Source: Ahaetulla prasina | Taxonomy: Eukaryota; Chordata; Lepidosauria; Squamata; Colubridae | Direction: 5' to 3' | Assembly: GCF_028640845.1 (NCBI RefSeq) | Contig: NC_080546.1 | Location: 33,673,520 to 33,737,519, forward strand | Length of the DNA stretch: 64,000 nucleotides | Shown here: piece by piece, positions 43,292 to 54,115 of the stretch | Position numbering within the stretch: position 1 is the first letter of the stretch | Layout of the letters: every line of letters begins with the position of its first letter | The notes under the pieces: model-generated | Told to the model about the DNA's origin: nothing | Database searches by the model: none | The model's input: the letters and a program-made list of their open reading frames with translations, nothing else | Translations under genes and position numbers: made by a program

Positions 43292-43471
43292 TCAATCATT
43301 CAGGTCATGGTTATCCCAAATATGCTTTTCAAAAGACAACGGGACTTCCTTTGTTTTTCTTGAAAATGTTTCACTTCTCATCGAAGAAGCTTCTTCAGTT
43401 CTGAAGAAATAAAATGTTTTCAAAGAACCAAAAAAGTCCATTTGTCTTTTGAAAAGCATCTTTGAGACTAT
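43292..43471. mobile_element. Penelope-like inverted repeat with hammerhead-like motif
   Basis: Two related segments meet head to head. The left one (43292-43398), read on the minus strand, runs CTGAAGAAGCTTCTTC, GATGAGAAGTGAAAC, CAAGAAAAACAAAGGAAGTC, GTCTTTTGAAAAGC, GGATAACCATGACCTGAATG. The right one (43401-43471) repeats CTGAAGAA, TTTTCAAAGAACC, AAAAAGTCCA and GTCTTTTGAAAAGC on the plus strand, without the stem part. A third copy is at 63081. The phrases match a sequence widespread in fish, amphibian and reptile genomes that I associate with Penelope-like retroelements, whose terminal repeats can be inverted and carry hammerhead ribozymes. The family assignment is inference. Confidence 0.5.
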
Positions 43472-43919
43472 CATATTGGTTCATCCTCTGTTTACTATGT
43501 TTCTAAATAATTTTATTAAACTTTACATTTTATGAGTTGGTGACTGTGCTGTATACTCTAAAACCTTATTGCAATATTGTATATAAGAAATATGATATAA
43601 GAAATTCTTTCACAGTCCCAAAAAAGTGCATCTGCCCTTGTAGTTGCATTTTGACAGGCATCCAACTATTCATCTGAAACAGAATGTCATTGTTTACTGT
43701 TGAGTTACTTTCAATGGATTCTCAACGTTCCTTTAACTGGATGGATAAGCCCATGTAAAACAATATCTGGTGAAATAGCAACTTTCTCTTGAAACTTAAA
43801 CTCTACATAAATTAAACACAGTAAAAAAACTAAATAAAATTAAAGTGTAAACCTCAACTACTTGAATGGAGACAAAATATGCAAGGAAGGGCTGCGGAAA
43901 TTACCTAAGTTTATATTGC
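43472..43919. other. AT-rich non-coding stretch, no feature recognised
   Basis: No gene or repeat is supported. Confidence 0.45.
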
Positions 43920-43927
43920 CTTGTGCA

Positions 43928-44137
43928 CAGTGTTGAAATTCGTCCAACTCTATCCAGATCGCGCAATCTGGTAACACCAGTAGCGGGAGGCTCCGCCCAC
44001 CTGCCTAGACATCATCACGTCCCATTTTTGATTCTCTGCACATGCGCAGAAGGCTCTGTGCACGCGTGGAGGAGGTGAGCAAGCGCGAGTGCTCACATTT
44101 GCGAACCAGTAGCAAAGGTAAGTGAATACCACCCCTG
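43928..44137. mobile_element. hAT-like MITE, 210 bp, with perfect 8-bp target duplication
   Basis: It starts CAGTGTTGAAATTCGTCC and ends GTGAATACCACCCCTG. CTTGTGCA lies at 43920-43927 and again at 44138-44145. The interior differs from the other CAGTGGTGG elements: it has GGGAGGCTCCGCCCACC and CTGCACATGCGCAGAAGG, and is CpG-rich. Confidence 0.88.
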
Positions 44138-44227
44138 CTTGTGCAGATGTAAAAGAGAGCTCTTAAAAAGACACCATTTATAACAAAGAAATTTCATTCT
44201 AATTCATTATTGGTACACTAAAATATA

Positions 44228-44560
44228 CAGTATTTTTCGGACTATAAGACACACTTCCCCCACCGAAAGTGGGTGGAAATGTCTGTGCATCTTATAGAGT
44301 GAATATTGCGGCAGGGAGGAGGGGGATTGGTGCGGTTCCGATCAGCTGTTTTGGTGGCGGGGATTGCCACCACCACTGCATATTGCCGCCTATCACCGCT
44401 GCCGATGCCACCCATTCACAGCAGCAGCCATTCTCAGCGGCGTGAACGGGCCTCGGACAATGGGCTGTGGCAACAGTGAACGGGCCACAGTGGCAGTGAA
44501 CTGGAGACGGCAAACAGGCCATGGCAAATGGGCTGCAGTGAACGGGCGACAGCAGTCAAT
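44228..44560. mobile_element. TIR element, left part only (37798 family)
   Basis: CAGTATTTTTCGGACTATAA follows TA at 44226-44227, as in the element at 37798. It continues with GCATCTTATAGAGTG and a GC-rich, CpG-containing interior (about 44310-44550) with repeated GAACGGGC words. I did not find the right inverted repeat. The open frames on both strands here are not genes. Confidence 0.5.
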
Positions 44561-46069
44561 TTCTGAATTATTTCCTATTAAAACTTTGACTTTGTTTTTA
44601 GAGTTTCAAAATACAAGAAATTTATGGGTTCCAATTTCTAAAAAGTCCCCTGCTTAAAGCTGGTAGATATCATTTTAAGATATCTTGAATTTCTCAGAGG
44701 CATTTTTTGTTTTCTTACTCAATTCCTGATTAGTTCAGTTTTAAGCTTTCTCTATTTCTACATTTATATTTTCCTCTGAACAATCTAACCTAACAGATCT
44801 ATGCTTAGAAATAAAATAAAATATCCATATAGTTTTCCTTAATATATGACATCCCTTCACTGCAATTTCAAAAGTGTAATGTCTGGCTTTAGAAATTTTT
44901 TTAGAAAAATTCTATTTTCTAAAATAATTCTATAGACTGTTCATATTTCACCACAATGTCATCATCAATAACCAGGTGATAAATATTATTTAGATCTATA
45001 TGTTGTGACAAAGTAAGTATCTTTGTATTTCTTATGGTACAAATATCATCATGGCATCACAGCATTAGAAATAATAATAATACTAACAACAACAACAATA
45101 ATAATAATGATTTTGACATAATCTCAGCAAGGTTAATTTGCTAGCTGGCTATATAAATTACATTATAAACTGCCTTACATATTTGGATTAATCTTTAGTT
45201 AACAGTACCATATGAGAATTGTGTTTATTGTTTATCAAATCACTAATTTAGTACTTCTTTTTGTATGCTAAGTATATGAGCCACATAATGCAACATTTTG
45301 CACATTTGATTAGTTCTCAGTTAATAGTGCATCTGAGAATTTGTACTGCTTAGTTATATATTAGTTTGCTTCTTAGCAACAATGAAAATTGAACAACATA
45401 TAAAAAGTGATAATCAGATCATAAAAATTTATAGTCCAATATTTTGTTCCTTTTTACAATTGCCAACCATATATTTATAGAAACCCACAATTAAGATTCT
45501 ACCTCTAGCTAAGATAGCTATAAATAATCCTTTTCTTAACCCTACTATTGAGTGGCATGTTATGTCTCATATTAGAGACTAATATTAGACACACTCTTAG
45601 CCAGTATCCATTGATATATTGTATCTATCCAAAATGAATGTCATAATTTTTTTAAGCTGCCTGACTTAATGATATTTGCATATTTCATGGAAGCAAATTT
45701 CATTGTTTCACTGCTTCTATGATCTTACCATTCTGCATCACTAAGTAATCCGGGTTTTAGGATTATGACAGGAAGAGAAAAATGGATCCATTTTATCCTT
45801 TATATTACGTATAAGTATATAATCTATAATCCCTTTATCATATACAGCTTTTCTGCTTTCTCCTCTTATGCTGTATGTTGTTTGGTAAATTACTATTTAT
45901 TTCAGCATTCGGAGAGATCCAAATGAGTTTTTTAGTGTTCTTTTTGTTTTAACTAACCTAAATATTTTGATGATGGTAAACTGACCATCTCACCGCTCAT
46001 CTCAAACCCAGATGAATTATAGTATATTTCTAATATTATTTTATAAGGTTATAGCAATAGCACTTAAGG
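44561..46069. other. AT-rich non-coding stretch
   Basis: About 1.5 kb. An AAT/AAC triplet microsatellite lies at about 45069-45110. No gene is supported. Confidence 0.45.
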
Positions 46070-46218
46070 CAGTGGTGGGATTCAGTCATTTTGGGATGGT
46101 TCGGTTCAGTTGTTAAATTGCTGGCTGGCACCACCCCTCCTCTCCCCTTCCAGGAGTCCCCACACTCCCCATTTTTGCTTCCAGAAGGCTTCAGGGAGAC
46201 CTACTAGGCCCAAAACAG
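46070..46218. mobile_element. hAT-like MITE fragment (CAGTGGTGGGATTCA end)
   Basis: The left end CAGTGGTGGGATTCAGTC and CAGTTGTTAAATTGCTGG match the 41299 family. After that the sequence (CACTCCCCATTTTTGCTTCC, GAAGGCTTCAGGGAG) is a longer interior, and no right end is found before a SINE starts. Confidence 0.6.
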
Positions 46219-46230
46219 GGTGCCTGGGGA

Positions 46231-46410
46231 AATATACAATGTAGAAGCATTACTTGCATATTGTTTCCAACAATTTGGCTCCTCATTTTACTGACCTTGG
46301 AAAGATGGAAGGCTGAGCCAATCTTTAGCTCTGGCAGGATTGAATTCCAGGCTGTGGGCATAGTTTGCCTGCAATACTGCATTCTAACCACTGCGCCACC
46401 AGGCTCAAAG
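46231..46410 (-). mobile_element. tRNA-derived SINE
   Basis: On the minus strand it reads CCTGGTGGCGCAGTGGTTAG (A-box region), GCCTGGAATTCAATCC (B-box-like), TCAGCCTTCCATCTTTCCAA and GTAAAATGAGGAGCCAAATT. It shares the central part with the SINEs at 7574 and 30147 but has a different 5' part. Its 3' end is not well defined. Confidence 0.72.
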
Positions 46411-46639
46411 CTAAATGCCATTGGTATAAGGTTATACAGATCCTTAGAAAGAGATGGCTCAGAACATAAGGGACTCTGGGCTAAATCCCACTCTCCAAAT
46501 TGTTTGAACAGCTTTTCCCCTTTCCAGGTTCTAATGTTGTTTGCAAAGCTGTTCTTTGCTGGCTTCATAGCTGCTTTATTTAAATCATAGTGTAGAGGTG
46601 AGTGTGGAGCAGAGCTCTTTTGATTTAGCACAGCTGTTG

Positions 46640-46790
46640 TTATTGTGATGAAATTTTATTTATTTATTAAACAAATTTATATAGCCACCTATCTCATGAG
46701 AAATTACTCTGGGTGGCATACAATAATTAAATAAAAAACAATATATATAAAAACAAATATTAAAAATATCAAAAGTCAACATTAAAAACA
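46640..46790 (-). repeat. Retroposon 3'-end-like remnant (TTTATTTATT ... GGGTGGCATACAA)
   Basis: TTTTATTTATTTATTAAAC, TATATAGCCACCTATCTC and CTCTGGGTGGCATACAATAA resemble the reverse complement of a LINE/SINE 3' end. A similar order occurs at 50860-50960 (CTAATTCTGGGTGGTTTAC) and weakly at 31836. Family not identified. Confidence 0.4.
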
Positions 46791-48242
46791 TTTTAAAATA
46801 TAGAATCCCCAGGCAAAGAGAGAATGTCATATACCCACCTGAATAGCGGAGCCAACTCTGGCTCCCTGGGACCTCCAGGCCTGGTGAAATTACCAAGTCT
46901 TGAGGAAATCAAAAGTGATAGATTCTCCATGTTAACTCCTTTGAGCTCCTGAAAAAAAACCCACTACAAAATATAAATTTAATTTTAAATAAGAAAACTA
47001 ATTGAACATGAATCAGACACGGGAGAGTTATTGCATAAACTTGATATATTGAAATGCCTAGGAATGGTATGGAAAATGGCCCACTCATTTCTGTCAAAGC
47101 AGAACAAATGTTGTGTTATGAAATATTAGTGAAATAATGAAAGAAAACTGTTTTTATAAAGTTTGAAATTAAATCTGAAACCCCAGAATTTAACTAAGAT
47201 TGATCAATTTCTTAATAACTATTGAATTCAGGAAAAGATTTCATAGAATGCTGATTTCACTAATCAGATGAGAAAGTCAATAATTCAATTAATTCAGCAC
47301 TTTATACTATTCCCTCTGTGACTACACATAATTGGGAACTTTTCATTTATCCCTTCTACAACAGATTGTCACACCTATCATATCATTGTTGTATCCATAA
47401 CATGGGTGTGGCTAGTCCACATCACAAATTTTTAAATCCTTGAATTTATCCAAGCTTTTGCTGATATTAGAAGATCCTAGAAAGCTGTTCTTATACCAGA
47501 CCTCTTGCAGATGCTCATTTATTGAGATGTAAATTCTTTTTTAAAAGCCTTCTTCCTTCTGTATATTTTCTTGCAATTTACTCATAACGTCATAATCTCT
47601 TCTCATTTCTCTACTGCTGGCAGACTTACATCTTTATCATTTTATCAAAAACCCTGTTTATTCCAAATCATGCAATTTCAGAAATCAATTTAAGAGCACC
47701 TTTATTCACGAACTGATGTACTTATAGAAATGAGTATTGGACATGCACCACTCATCTCTGTTTTAACGGTTGGTAGGGGTTGGAAATGCAGTGTTTATAA
47801 AAAGAAGAATGCCAGTTTTTCAGAGGAAACTAGATTACGTATGCATACAATAATTAATATAATTATTGTTTTTAATTCAAAAAGAACTCCATGGAAATAT
47901 GTCCAGATGTTGTACATGATTATTGCTGAATTGTATGGAATTTTATAATACGCTAGCCCACAGGAAAATAGAATTTGTACTTTTGAGCTTTTGGTTATAA
48001 AGACAGTCATAGAAAAAATTGAAATTGGAAAAATAATTCTTTATTATTCAGATTTTTATCACTTCATGGTGTAGTCACTCACATATGTTTGACACTCAGA
48101 TCTATATTTTGCCATTATTGGTTGTCAAAGTGAATTGAGAAGATTGGCTATAAATGTAATGTTTGTTTAAGAGACACTGTGACTGTTTTGCTCCTTGCAT
48201 GATTCATGAAGATGATTAATTTAAAGCACACATAATCAGGTA
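46791..48242. other. AT-rich non-coding stretch, no feature recognised
   Basis: About 1.4 kb with short frames lacking motifs. Confidence 0.45.
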
Positions 48243-48386
48243 TCTTAGATGAGATGAGACAGAGAAGGGAAGAGAAGAGAAGAGAACCTTTATTGCAGTT
48301 TTTTACCTCTGAGGACACTGGAACACATTAAAAATGAAAGTGTTGGCTGTTCTCATGCATACATGCATGCATGCATACATACATAC
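48243..48386. repeat. (AGAAG)n and (CATACATG)n simple repeats
   Basis: GAAGAGAAGAGAAGAGAA at about 48269-48286 and a CATGCATACATA tract at about 48354-48386. The first may be the microsatellite tail of a decayed LINE on the minus strand, because TTTATTGC follows it. Confidence 0.7.
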
Positions 48387-48780
48387 CAGTGATGAAATCA
48401 GAACCGGTTTACTACCAGTTTGCTGGCTGCGCATGCGTGCTATGCTCATGCATGCACAGTGCACACCACGCACCAAATGCAAGAAGAGTGTGGGTGTAGT
48501 GGACGCCAAAAGGAGGCATGGGGTAAGTAGAATAGCGCAGGGATGGTGGTGGTGATCAGCTGTAGCGCGCAATCTTTTTTTTTACCTTTTAAAAGCATTT
48601 ACAACCTATTTGGCCAAATAAGTTGTTAAAAAATGCTTTTAAAAGTTAAAAAAAATGCTCTGACGATCAGGCAGCTCAGCTGTGATTGTCAGAGCCTCTT
48701 TTTTTTAACCTTTTAAAAGCATTTTTTTAAAGAAGCGGCAAGTGGGGAAGTGGGCGACCGGGCATTGGGTGGGCAATGGG
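48387..48780. mobile_element. hAT-like MITE-related element, right end not found
   Basis: The left end CAGTGATGAAATCAGAACC is followed by GGTTTACTACCAGTTTGC. The interior has GCGCATGCGTGC, GATCAGCTGTAGCGCGCAAT, TTTTAAAAGCATTTACAACC and GATTGTCAGAGCCTC, shared in reverse order with the element at 455. TTTTAAAAGCATTT occurs in both directions about 40-150 bp apart, so part of it could fold on itself. Confidence 0.6.
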
Positions 48781-50859
48781 GGCAGCATTTAAAGCACAAA
48801 ACAAATAAACAAACAATAGTAAAGGATTTTTTGAGATATTTGGATCAATGCAGAAATAAGCAAATGAATATAATGTGGAAATAGCTGAATGGAATACCAA
48901 TTTTATAATGGAACAAATAAAGGCATACAGAATAAATAAAGAATAAATGCAAACAATTGTTAAATAAATGAAAGCCTTGGTAATAAATTAAATGTCAGGG
49001 AGGTGACTGTGTGTTCATCTATACAGAGCTGTATATGGCTATCAAAAAGTAGTACAGAGGCAAAATTAATGTTGAGGAACTGGTGTTTGGAAAAATAAAG
49101 ATAGTTGATTCAAGGAGTTGAATTGTACTTTTTTTTTAGTTGCAATGGCTAATAGAAGATGGGGTAAGAATTAAGGAAAAGCCAGGACTTGCTGATACAA
49201 TCCAAACAGAAAATGTCCTATAAAGTGTCATCGACTTCCTTAAAGGCAATAAAATGCTATTTTTCAGCCTGTGTAAGTGGAGGTCCTATTGAATGTTTTA
49301 TCCCCAACTATTCACTCTGTAAAAATCTGAAAGTTCTTTCCAACCATCACAAAATAGTCTTAGTAATTAATAGCATTTCCAACATCTGGTCCCCTATTAA
49401 TTAAAAAGACAGCTAGCAATATGTTAAAAAAATGGCAAATTGGCTTTGATTCTTAGATATATTCAATGCCAAATGTAAACATCACGATCTGGCTCCCCTT
49501 CCTAAATATTGTCAACAACACCCCAGGTCTGGAATGTCTCACTTAAACACTTACCATTTAGTCATCACAAAATTGGGCACTTTTCATGAGGTAACACACA
49601 ATTACAGAAAAGCAAACATTTTAAATCCTGAAATAAAGAGTTTTTATTTTACAATCATTTATATACTATAAGTATTTATATTATAACATATTAAGACAAA
49701 AAAATGAAAAAATTCTCCTATATAGTCTTATTATGCATTCTTCCATTCACAAAATTTCCTGGCAAGAGAGATAGTTTCATATCAGATCCTGCTTTAAAAT
49801 ATATACTGAACATGTATATTAAGATGTGACCTCCTAATTATACGCCTGGAGTGGTGATTGAAAAGTGTAACTTCATGGGACGATAATAGTCTTTTACAGA
49901 TTAAACATCATCTAATTTTAACCATTCCATATTTGAATTTAGTGTTTCTAGATGAAGTTATATAAACAACAAATAAGAAAATCAAATATTAAGCAACAAT
50001 TAAGCAAGAAAGAGGTTATATAAAACAGTTTCAGTAGCAAATCAGTTCTTATTAAAAATAGAAATCCATCAAAGCTAGAATATTATCTAAATTTGGCCAC
50101 AACTCGTTCCATAGCATTACACATAACACTTCTCTCTACTTCTTTAAACTATGGAGTGAAGAGAAATTTCAAGGGTCTGATTGAATAGAAAAGACCTTTG
50201 CCTGTTTCATAATTATTTTTATATACAGCTCCACATTGAACTTGGTGTGTACATAGTTACTGGATCATGTGTACATGGTTACTGGATCATCTCAGAAGAT
50301 CAGGATTGGAAAGAAGATAGATCAAAGGCAAGACAAGTGATGGTTGGCTTTACAAAGAGTCCATTGGAATTGTATGTGGGACAATTGCAAATACAATATC
50401 CGCTAAAAATATTTGGAAAATTAGGGCCACAAAGTGTCTGCTTCAGTTGATTCATGATACATAATTCAAATTCAGTGCACATGTTCTTCCTTGCTATATT
50501 TATACTTCCTTAGTTATGCTGGAATCTTATCTTTAGTGAAGACTCAAACTAGCCTTGTCCTCAGATTGCAGAAACCTTTACCTCAGACCTTCCCTACCTC
50601 ATAGGGAAGGTATCTAGTGTAAGTAGAGACAGTGAAAATCTGGAAGAAAGCAGATTGACCTTGATTCTGGAGCTCATGAGCTCTTTCTTCAGCTTGAATG
50701 TGCTGGCCCTGTGGCTCTTTCTCAGAAAGGAAAAAATATCAATTTCAAATGATGGTTTGAAATAACAAATCAACTATATAATATCCCCATACTGAGACCC
50801 CAAAAAGAAAGACATACTTATTGTCATGAGAAGAGCAGCAGACAGACTTATATATTAGT
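48781..50859. other. AT-rich non-coding stretch
   Basis: About 2 kb. The only structure noticed is a 22-bp tandem duplication at about 50247-50290 (TGTACAT.GTTACTGGATCAT, twice). No gene is supported. Confidence 0.45.
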
Positions 50860-50998
50860 TATTATTTATTTTATCAAATTTAAAGAATTACACAACTAAT
50901 TCTGGGTGGTTTACAATAAAAACAAAACACCAATAACCTCCACCTAAGATTCCAAACAAACAAAATAGACAACAACAACAACAACAAAAAAAAAACAA
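50860..50998 (-). repeat. Retroposon 3'-end-like remnant followed by (AAC)n and poly(A)
   Basis: CTAATTCTGGGTGGTTTAC resembles the remnant at 46640. An AAC triplet run plus A run is at about 50970-50997. Confidence 0.4.
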
Positions 50999-52326
50999 GA
51001 AATACAGGTCTTCAAGGCTCACTTAAAGAATGTGAAGATTATGGATAATTCCAAGAATGGAGAACACATAAGGCATCTCTGCTGGGGACCATTAGTTTCC
51101 ATTGTTTCAATAATGCAATAGGAGCATGCCCACTCTGTTGGATCTTACAGGACAGGCACAACATATAGGAGAAAGTTGGTGTTAAGTACCCTATGCAATA
51201 AGGGGCTTTAAAAGTCACCACCAGGAGGTTAAATTGTGCATGAAAGGTCACTGTAGGAGGAATACCACATGCACATACTGATCCATGCCTACAACTTCCC
51301 ATGTGGCTGAATTCTATAACAGTTTCAGTTCCTGAATGGTCCTCAAGGTTTGTCTTATGAAGAGTACATTTAATTATATCAAACCATGACATAATTAAAG
51401 GATGAAAAAAAATTGTAAGAATAGAATTCTGGTCCAAGAAAGGGCACAGCTGATGCGTCAGATAAATCTGGGAAAAAATTCTCATGACCAAAACTGCCTA
51501 TTCTTGTTCAAGTAGGAACTGAGAATCGAGGCAGATCTCAAATTGTTCATCCATTTTGTGTGAGAAACTGTAATCTCATCCAAAACTAACAAAGGCAGTT
51601 CCTTCATGAAAAGCCAAAAACCCCACGCCAAGGTTCAGTTTAAGACTATTCCTCTACAACTGGATTTCCACAACCTCTAGGCACTGGAATATGATCTTGA
51701 TGGCATTGGTTCCAGATTCATTGAGCTGCACAATTTGACTTTTATCAACATACTAAGGTACTGGATTCTGTGTTGGTGGATTACCCAATCTAACAGTTGC
51801 AAATGTAAAAGTTAACGGAAATGTGCAATGGACCAAAGCTTTGACCCCTCTGACTTTCACAACACCAACTGGAACTGACCTAACATAAAAACCACTTAAC
51901 TCTCTGCCTCCCATTCCTTGCCCAGAAGGATACTGTGATTGATAGTACTGAAACTGTCCCATTCCAGCTCTGTTAAATCATATACTAAGCATAATCAATA
52001 TCATCTCCTGGCCTGAAAGCTATTTGTAAAGGAACTATATAATCTACTTTATGTAGAAGTTTTTGAAGTTGCTCCTGACATCCTCTCAACAGCTTTCCTG
52101 AGAAAAAGGGTAGGTACATCAAAGTAAAGGGTTTACAATATAATTCTAAAATTGCATGAAAATATTTAGATGTCATGTTTAAATTTGTATCCTGTAGAAG
52201 CAGTGTCAGATTCTGTTTACTTAAAGATTTACTGAAGCATGTAATTTGACCAGAAATGCCTAAAAGCTTGCAAGGAACTAGACATGTCTAGACCTCTTCA
52301 CCTGAATTCAAAGGATATATTGCTGG
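50999..52326. other. AT-rich non-coding stretch
   Basis: About 1.3 kb. The 150-residue minus-strand frame (51039-51491) has no domain that I recognise. No gene or repeat is supported. Confidence 0.4.
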
Positions 52327-52441
52327 ATAAGTTGTTATTGTTAGTTGCGAAGTCGTGTCCGACCCATCGCGACCCCATGGACAACGTTCCTCCAGGCCTT
52401 CCTGTCCTCTACCATCCTCTGGAGTCCATTTAAACTCATGC
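52327..52441 (-). mobile_element. BovB (RTE) LINE 3'-end fragment
   Basis: The last 115 bp of BovB on the minus strand; on the plus strand it has GTTGCGAAGTCGTGTCCGAC, CGCGACCCCATGGACAACG and GGCCTTCCTGTCCTCTACC. It is less diverged than the copy at 32001. Confidence 0.82.
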
Positions 52442-52510
52442 CTATAAAATTTCATATCATGAAGTGGAAGGAATATCTTTGGAAGGTTCAATTTTTTAAA
52501 AAAAAATATA

Positions 52511-52745
52511 CTGTATTTTTTGGCGTATAAGATGCACATTTTTCCCCCAAAAAAGAGGGTGAAAATCTGGGTGCGTCTTACACTCCAAATATAGCTCCAC
52601 CCAGCCTCTCAAACGGAGGTTTCAGAGGCTGAAAACAGCATAAGAAAAGAAGCTTCAGAAAACAAGTCCCCAAACAGAGCTTTAGAGGCTTTTTTTCTGA
52701 AGCTGTTTCGGAAGCTTTCAGAGGCAGATTTCCCGCCCCCTGTGA
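52511..52745. mobile_element. TIR element, left part (37798 family)
   Basis: CTGTATTTTTTGGCGTATAA after TA at 52509-52510, then GGTGCGTCTTACACTCC. The following part has AGAGGCTTTTTTTCTGAAGC and TTTCAGAGGCTGAAAACAGC, possibly a fold-back interior. The right end is not clear. Confidence 0.5.
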
Positions 52746-53435
52746 AATAGAATTTCAGAGGCATGTCACCTACATGTGACATGTCACTTACATGGAAATG
52801 TTTAAAAAAACATAATGATCTAGTTTAAAATCAGGGAAAAGGTTCATCTGGTTATCCTTCCAGGCTTAGGGTTGAGATGGAGGGATCCCCATATTGGATG
52901 TTGTTTCCTTTATGTTCTTGTATAGAATGACCAAATCCCATCTTGTTTTGTTCTATATTGTGTTTTTATTGTGTATTACACATTTCTCTCATGCTGACTT
53001 TGGCTCTGATTTTCATTTTAACACTGTGTGCAGTATCTTCTTAGAAAAAGAAAAATTATATACTATTTTTGGGCTTGAATATTAATTCTTAAGAAAATAG
53101 TCCCACAACTTGTACCAAATTAACAATGCTATGATTTTATATTTGGATTGCTACATTGAACAAGAGGGTTGAATTGGATCTAAATGACTCCTTCCAGTTC
53201 TAGGATTTGAAGGTGTCCTAATGATGATTTAAATCAGAGGCTAGTAGATTAGTATCCTAACCTGAGAATTTATCAACTGATGACATCAAGATAGAATTAG
53301 TTAAGACACTTCTTTTATTTGCATACATACTTTCATGATATAGCACATGACAGCTAGATTTTAGGCAACTAACACACTGGAAACCATTGGGTCATTTTAA
53401 AATAAACTGATTAATTATAAAATAAAAGAAATAAG
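52746..53435. other. AT-rich non-coding stretch, no feature recognised
   Basis: Contains a short repeat of GTCACCTACATGTGACATG type near 52766-52800. No gene is supported. Confidence 0.4.
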
Positions 53436-54115
53436 CGTTTGTGCGCTTATGCATGCCCCTTATGGTCCTCTTAGGAATGGGGTAAGGTCAATAGTAGAAA
53501 CTTTTTGGTTAAAGCTTTTAGAATTATGGGAAGAGACCACAGAGTCAGGTAAAGTATTCCAAGCACTGATGATTCTGTTACAGAAGTCATATTTTCTACA
53601 ATCTAGATTAAAGCGGTTGACATTAAGTTTAAATCTATTGGTTGCTGTGAGGCATCTGTAAATATTTTCACAGTCCTCTTTTTGATTCGTGTAGTATACA
53701 GGTCTTCAGTGGAAGGCAGGTTGGTAGCCATTGTTTTTTCTGCAGTTCTAATTATCCTCTGAAATCTGTGTCTGTCTTGTTGTGTTGCAGAACCAAACCA
53801 GACAGTTATAGAGATGCAGATGACAGACTCAATAATTCTTCTGTAGAATTGGATCAGCAGCTCCTTGGGTGGTTTGAGCTTTCTGAGTTGGCACAGAAAC
53901 AACATTCTTTGTTGTCCTTTTTTGATGACATTTTTGATGTTAGCTGTCCATTTTAGATCTTGCGATAAGGTAGAACCTAGAAATTTGAAGGTTTCTACTG
54001 TTGATATTGTGTTGTCTTGTATTGTGAGAGATGGAAGTATGGAAGGGTTTCTCCTAAAGTCTACCACCATTTCTACGGCTTTGAGTGTGTTCAGTTCCAG
54101 ATTGTTCCAGTCGCA
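53436..54115 (-). mobile_element. Chimeric LINE fragment: L2/Rex1-like reverse transcriptase joined to CR1-like 3' end
   Basis: On the minus strand the frame 54070-53603 encodes VETFKFLGSTLSQDLKWTAN, KKGQQRMLFLCQLRKLKPP, QFYRRIIESVI and ITVWFGSATQQDRHRFQRI, which is the C-terminal region of an L2/Rex1-type reverse transcriptase. At about 53640 the sequence switches to the CR1-like family seen at 56311 (53639-53436 equals the reverse complement of about 57670-57868). That part lies in a different frame, so the L2-type protein ends in a short out-of-frame tail. The CR1-like 3' UTR is cut at GTGCGCTTATGCATGCCCC. Confidence 0.75.

Noticed and set aside
43292..43471. Inverted repeat as a CRISPR or bacterial regulatory structure
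   Set aside because: The window is vertebrate DNA and the repeat has dispersed homologues; a Penelope-like terminal repeat explains it better.
51039..51491. 150-residue minus-strand frame
   Set aside because: No recognisable domain, no repeat similarity, no splice context. I treat it as a chance frame.
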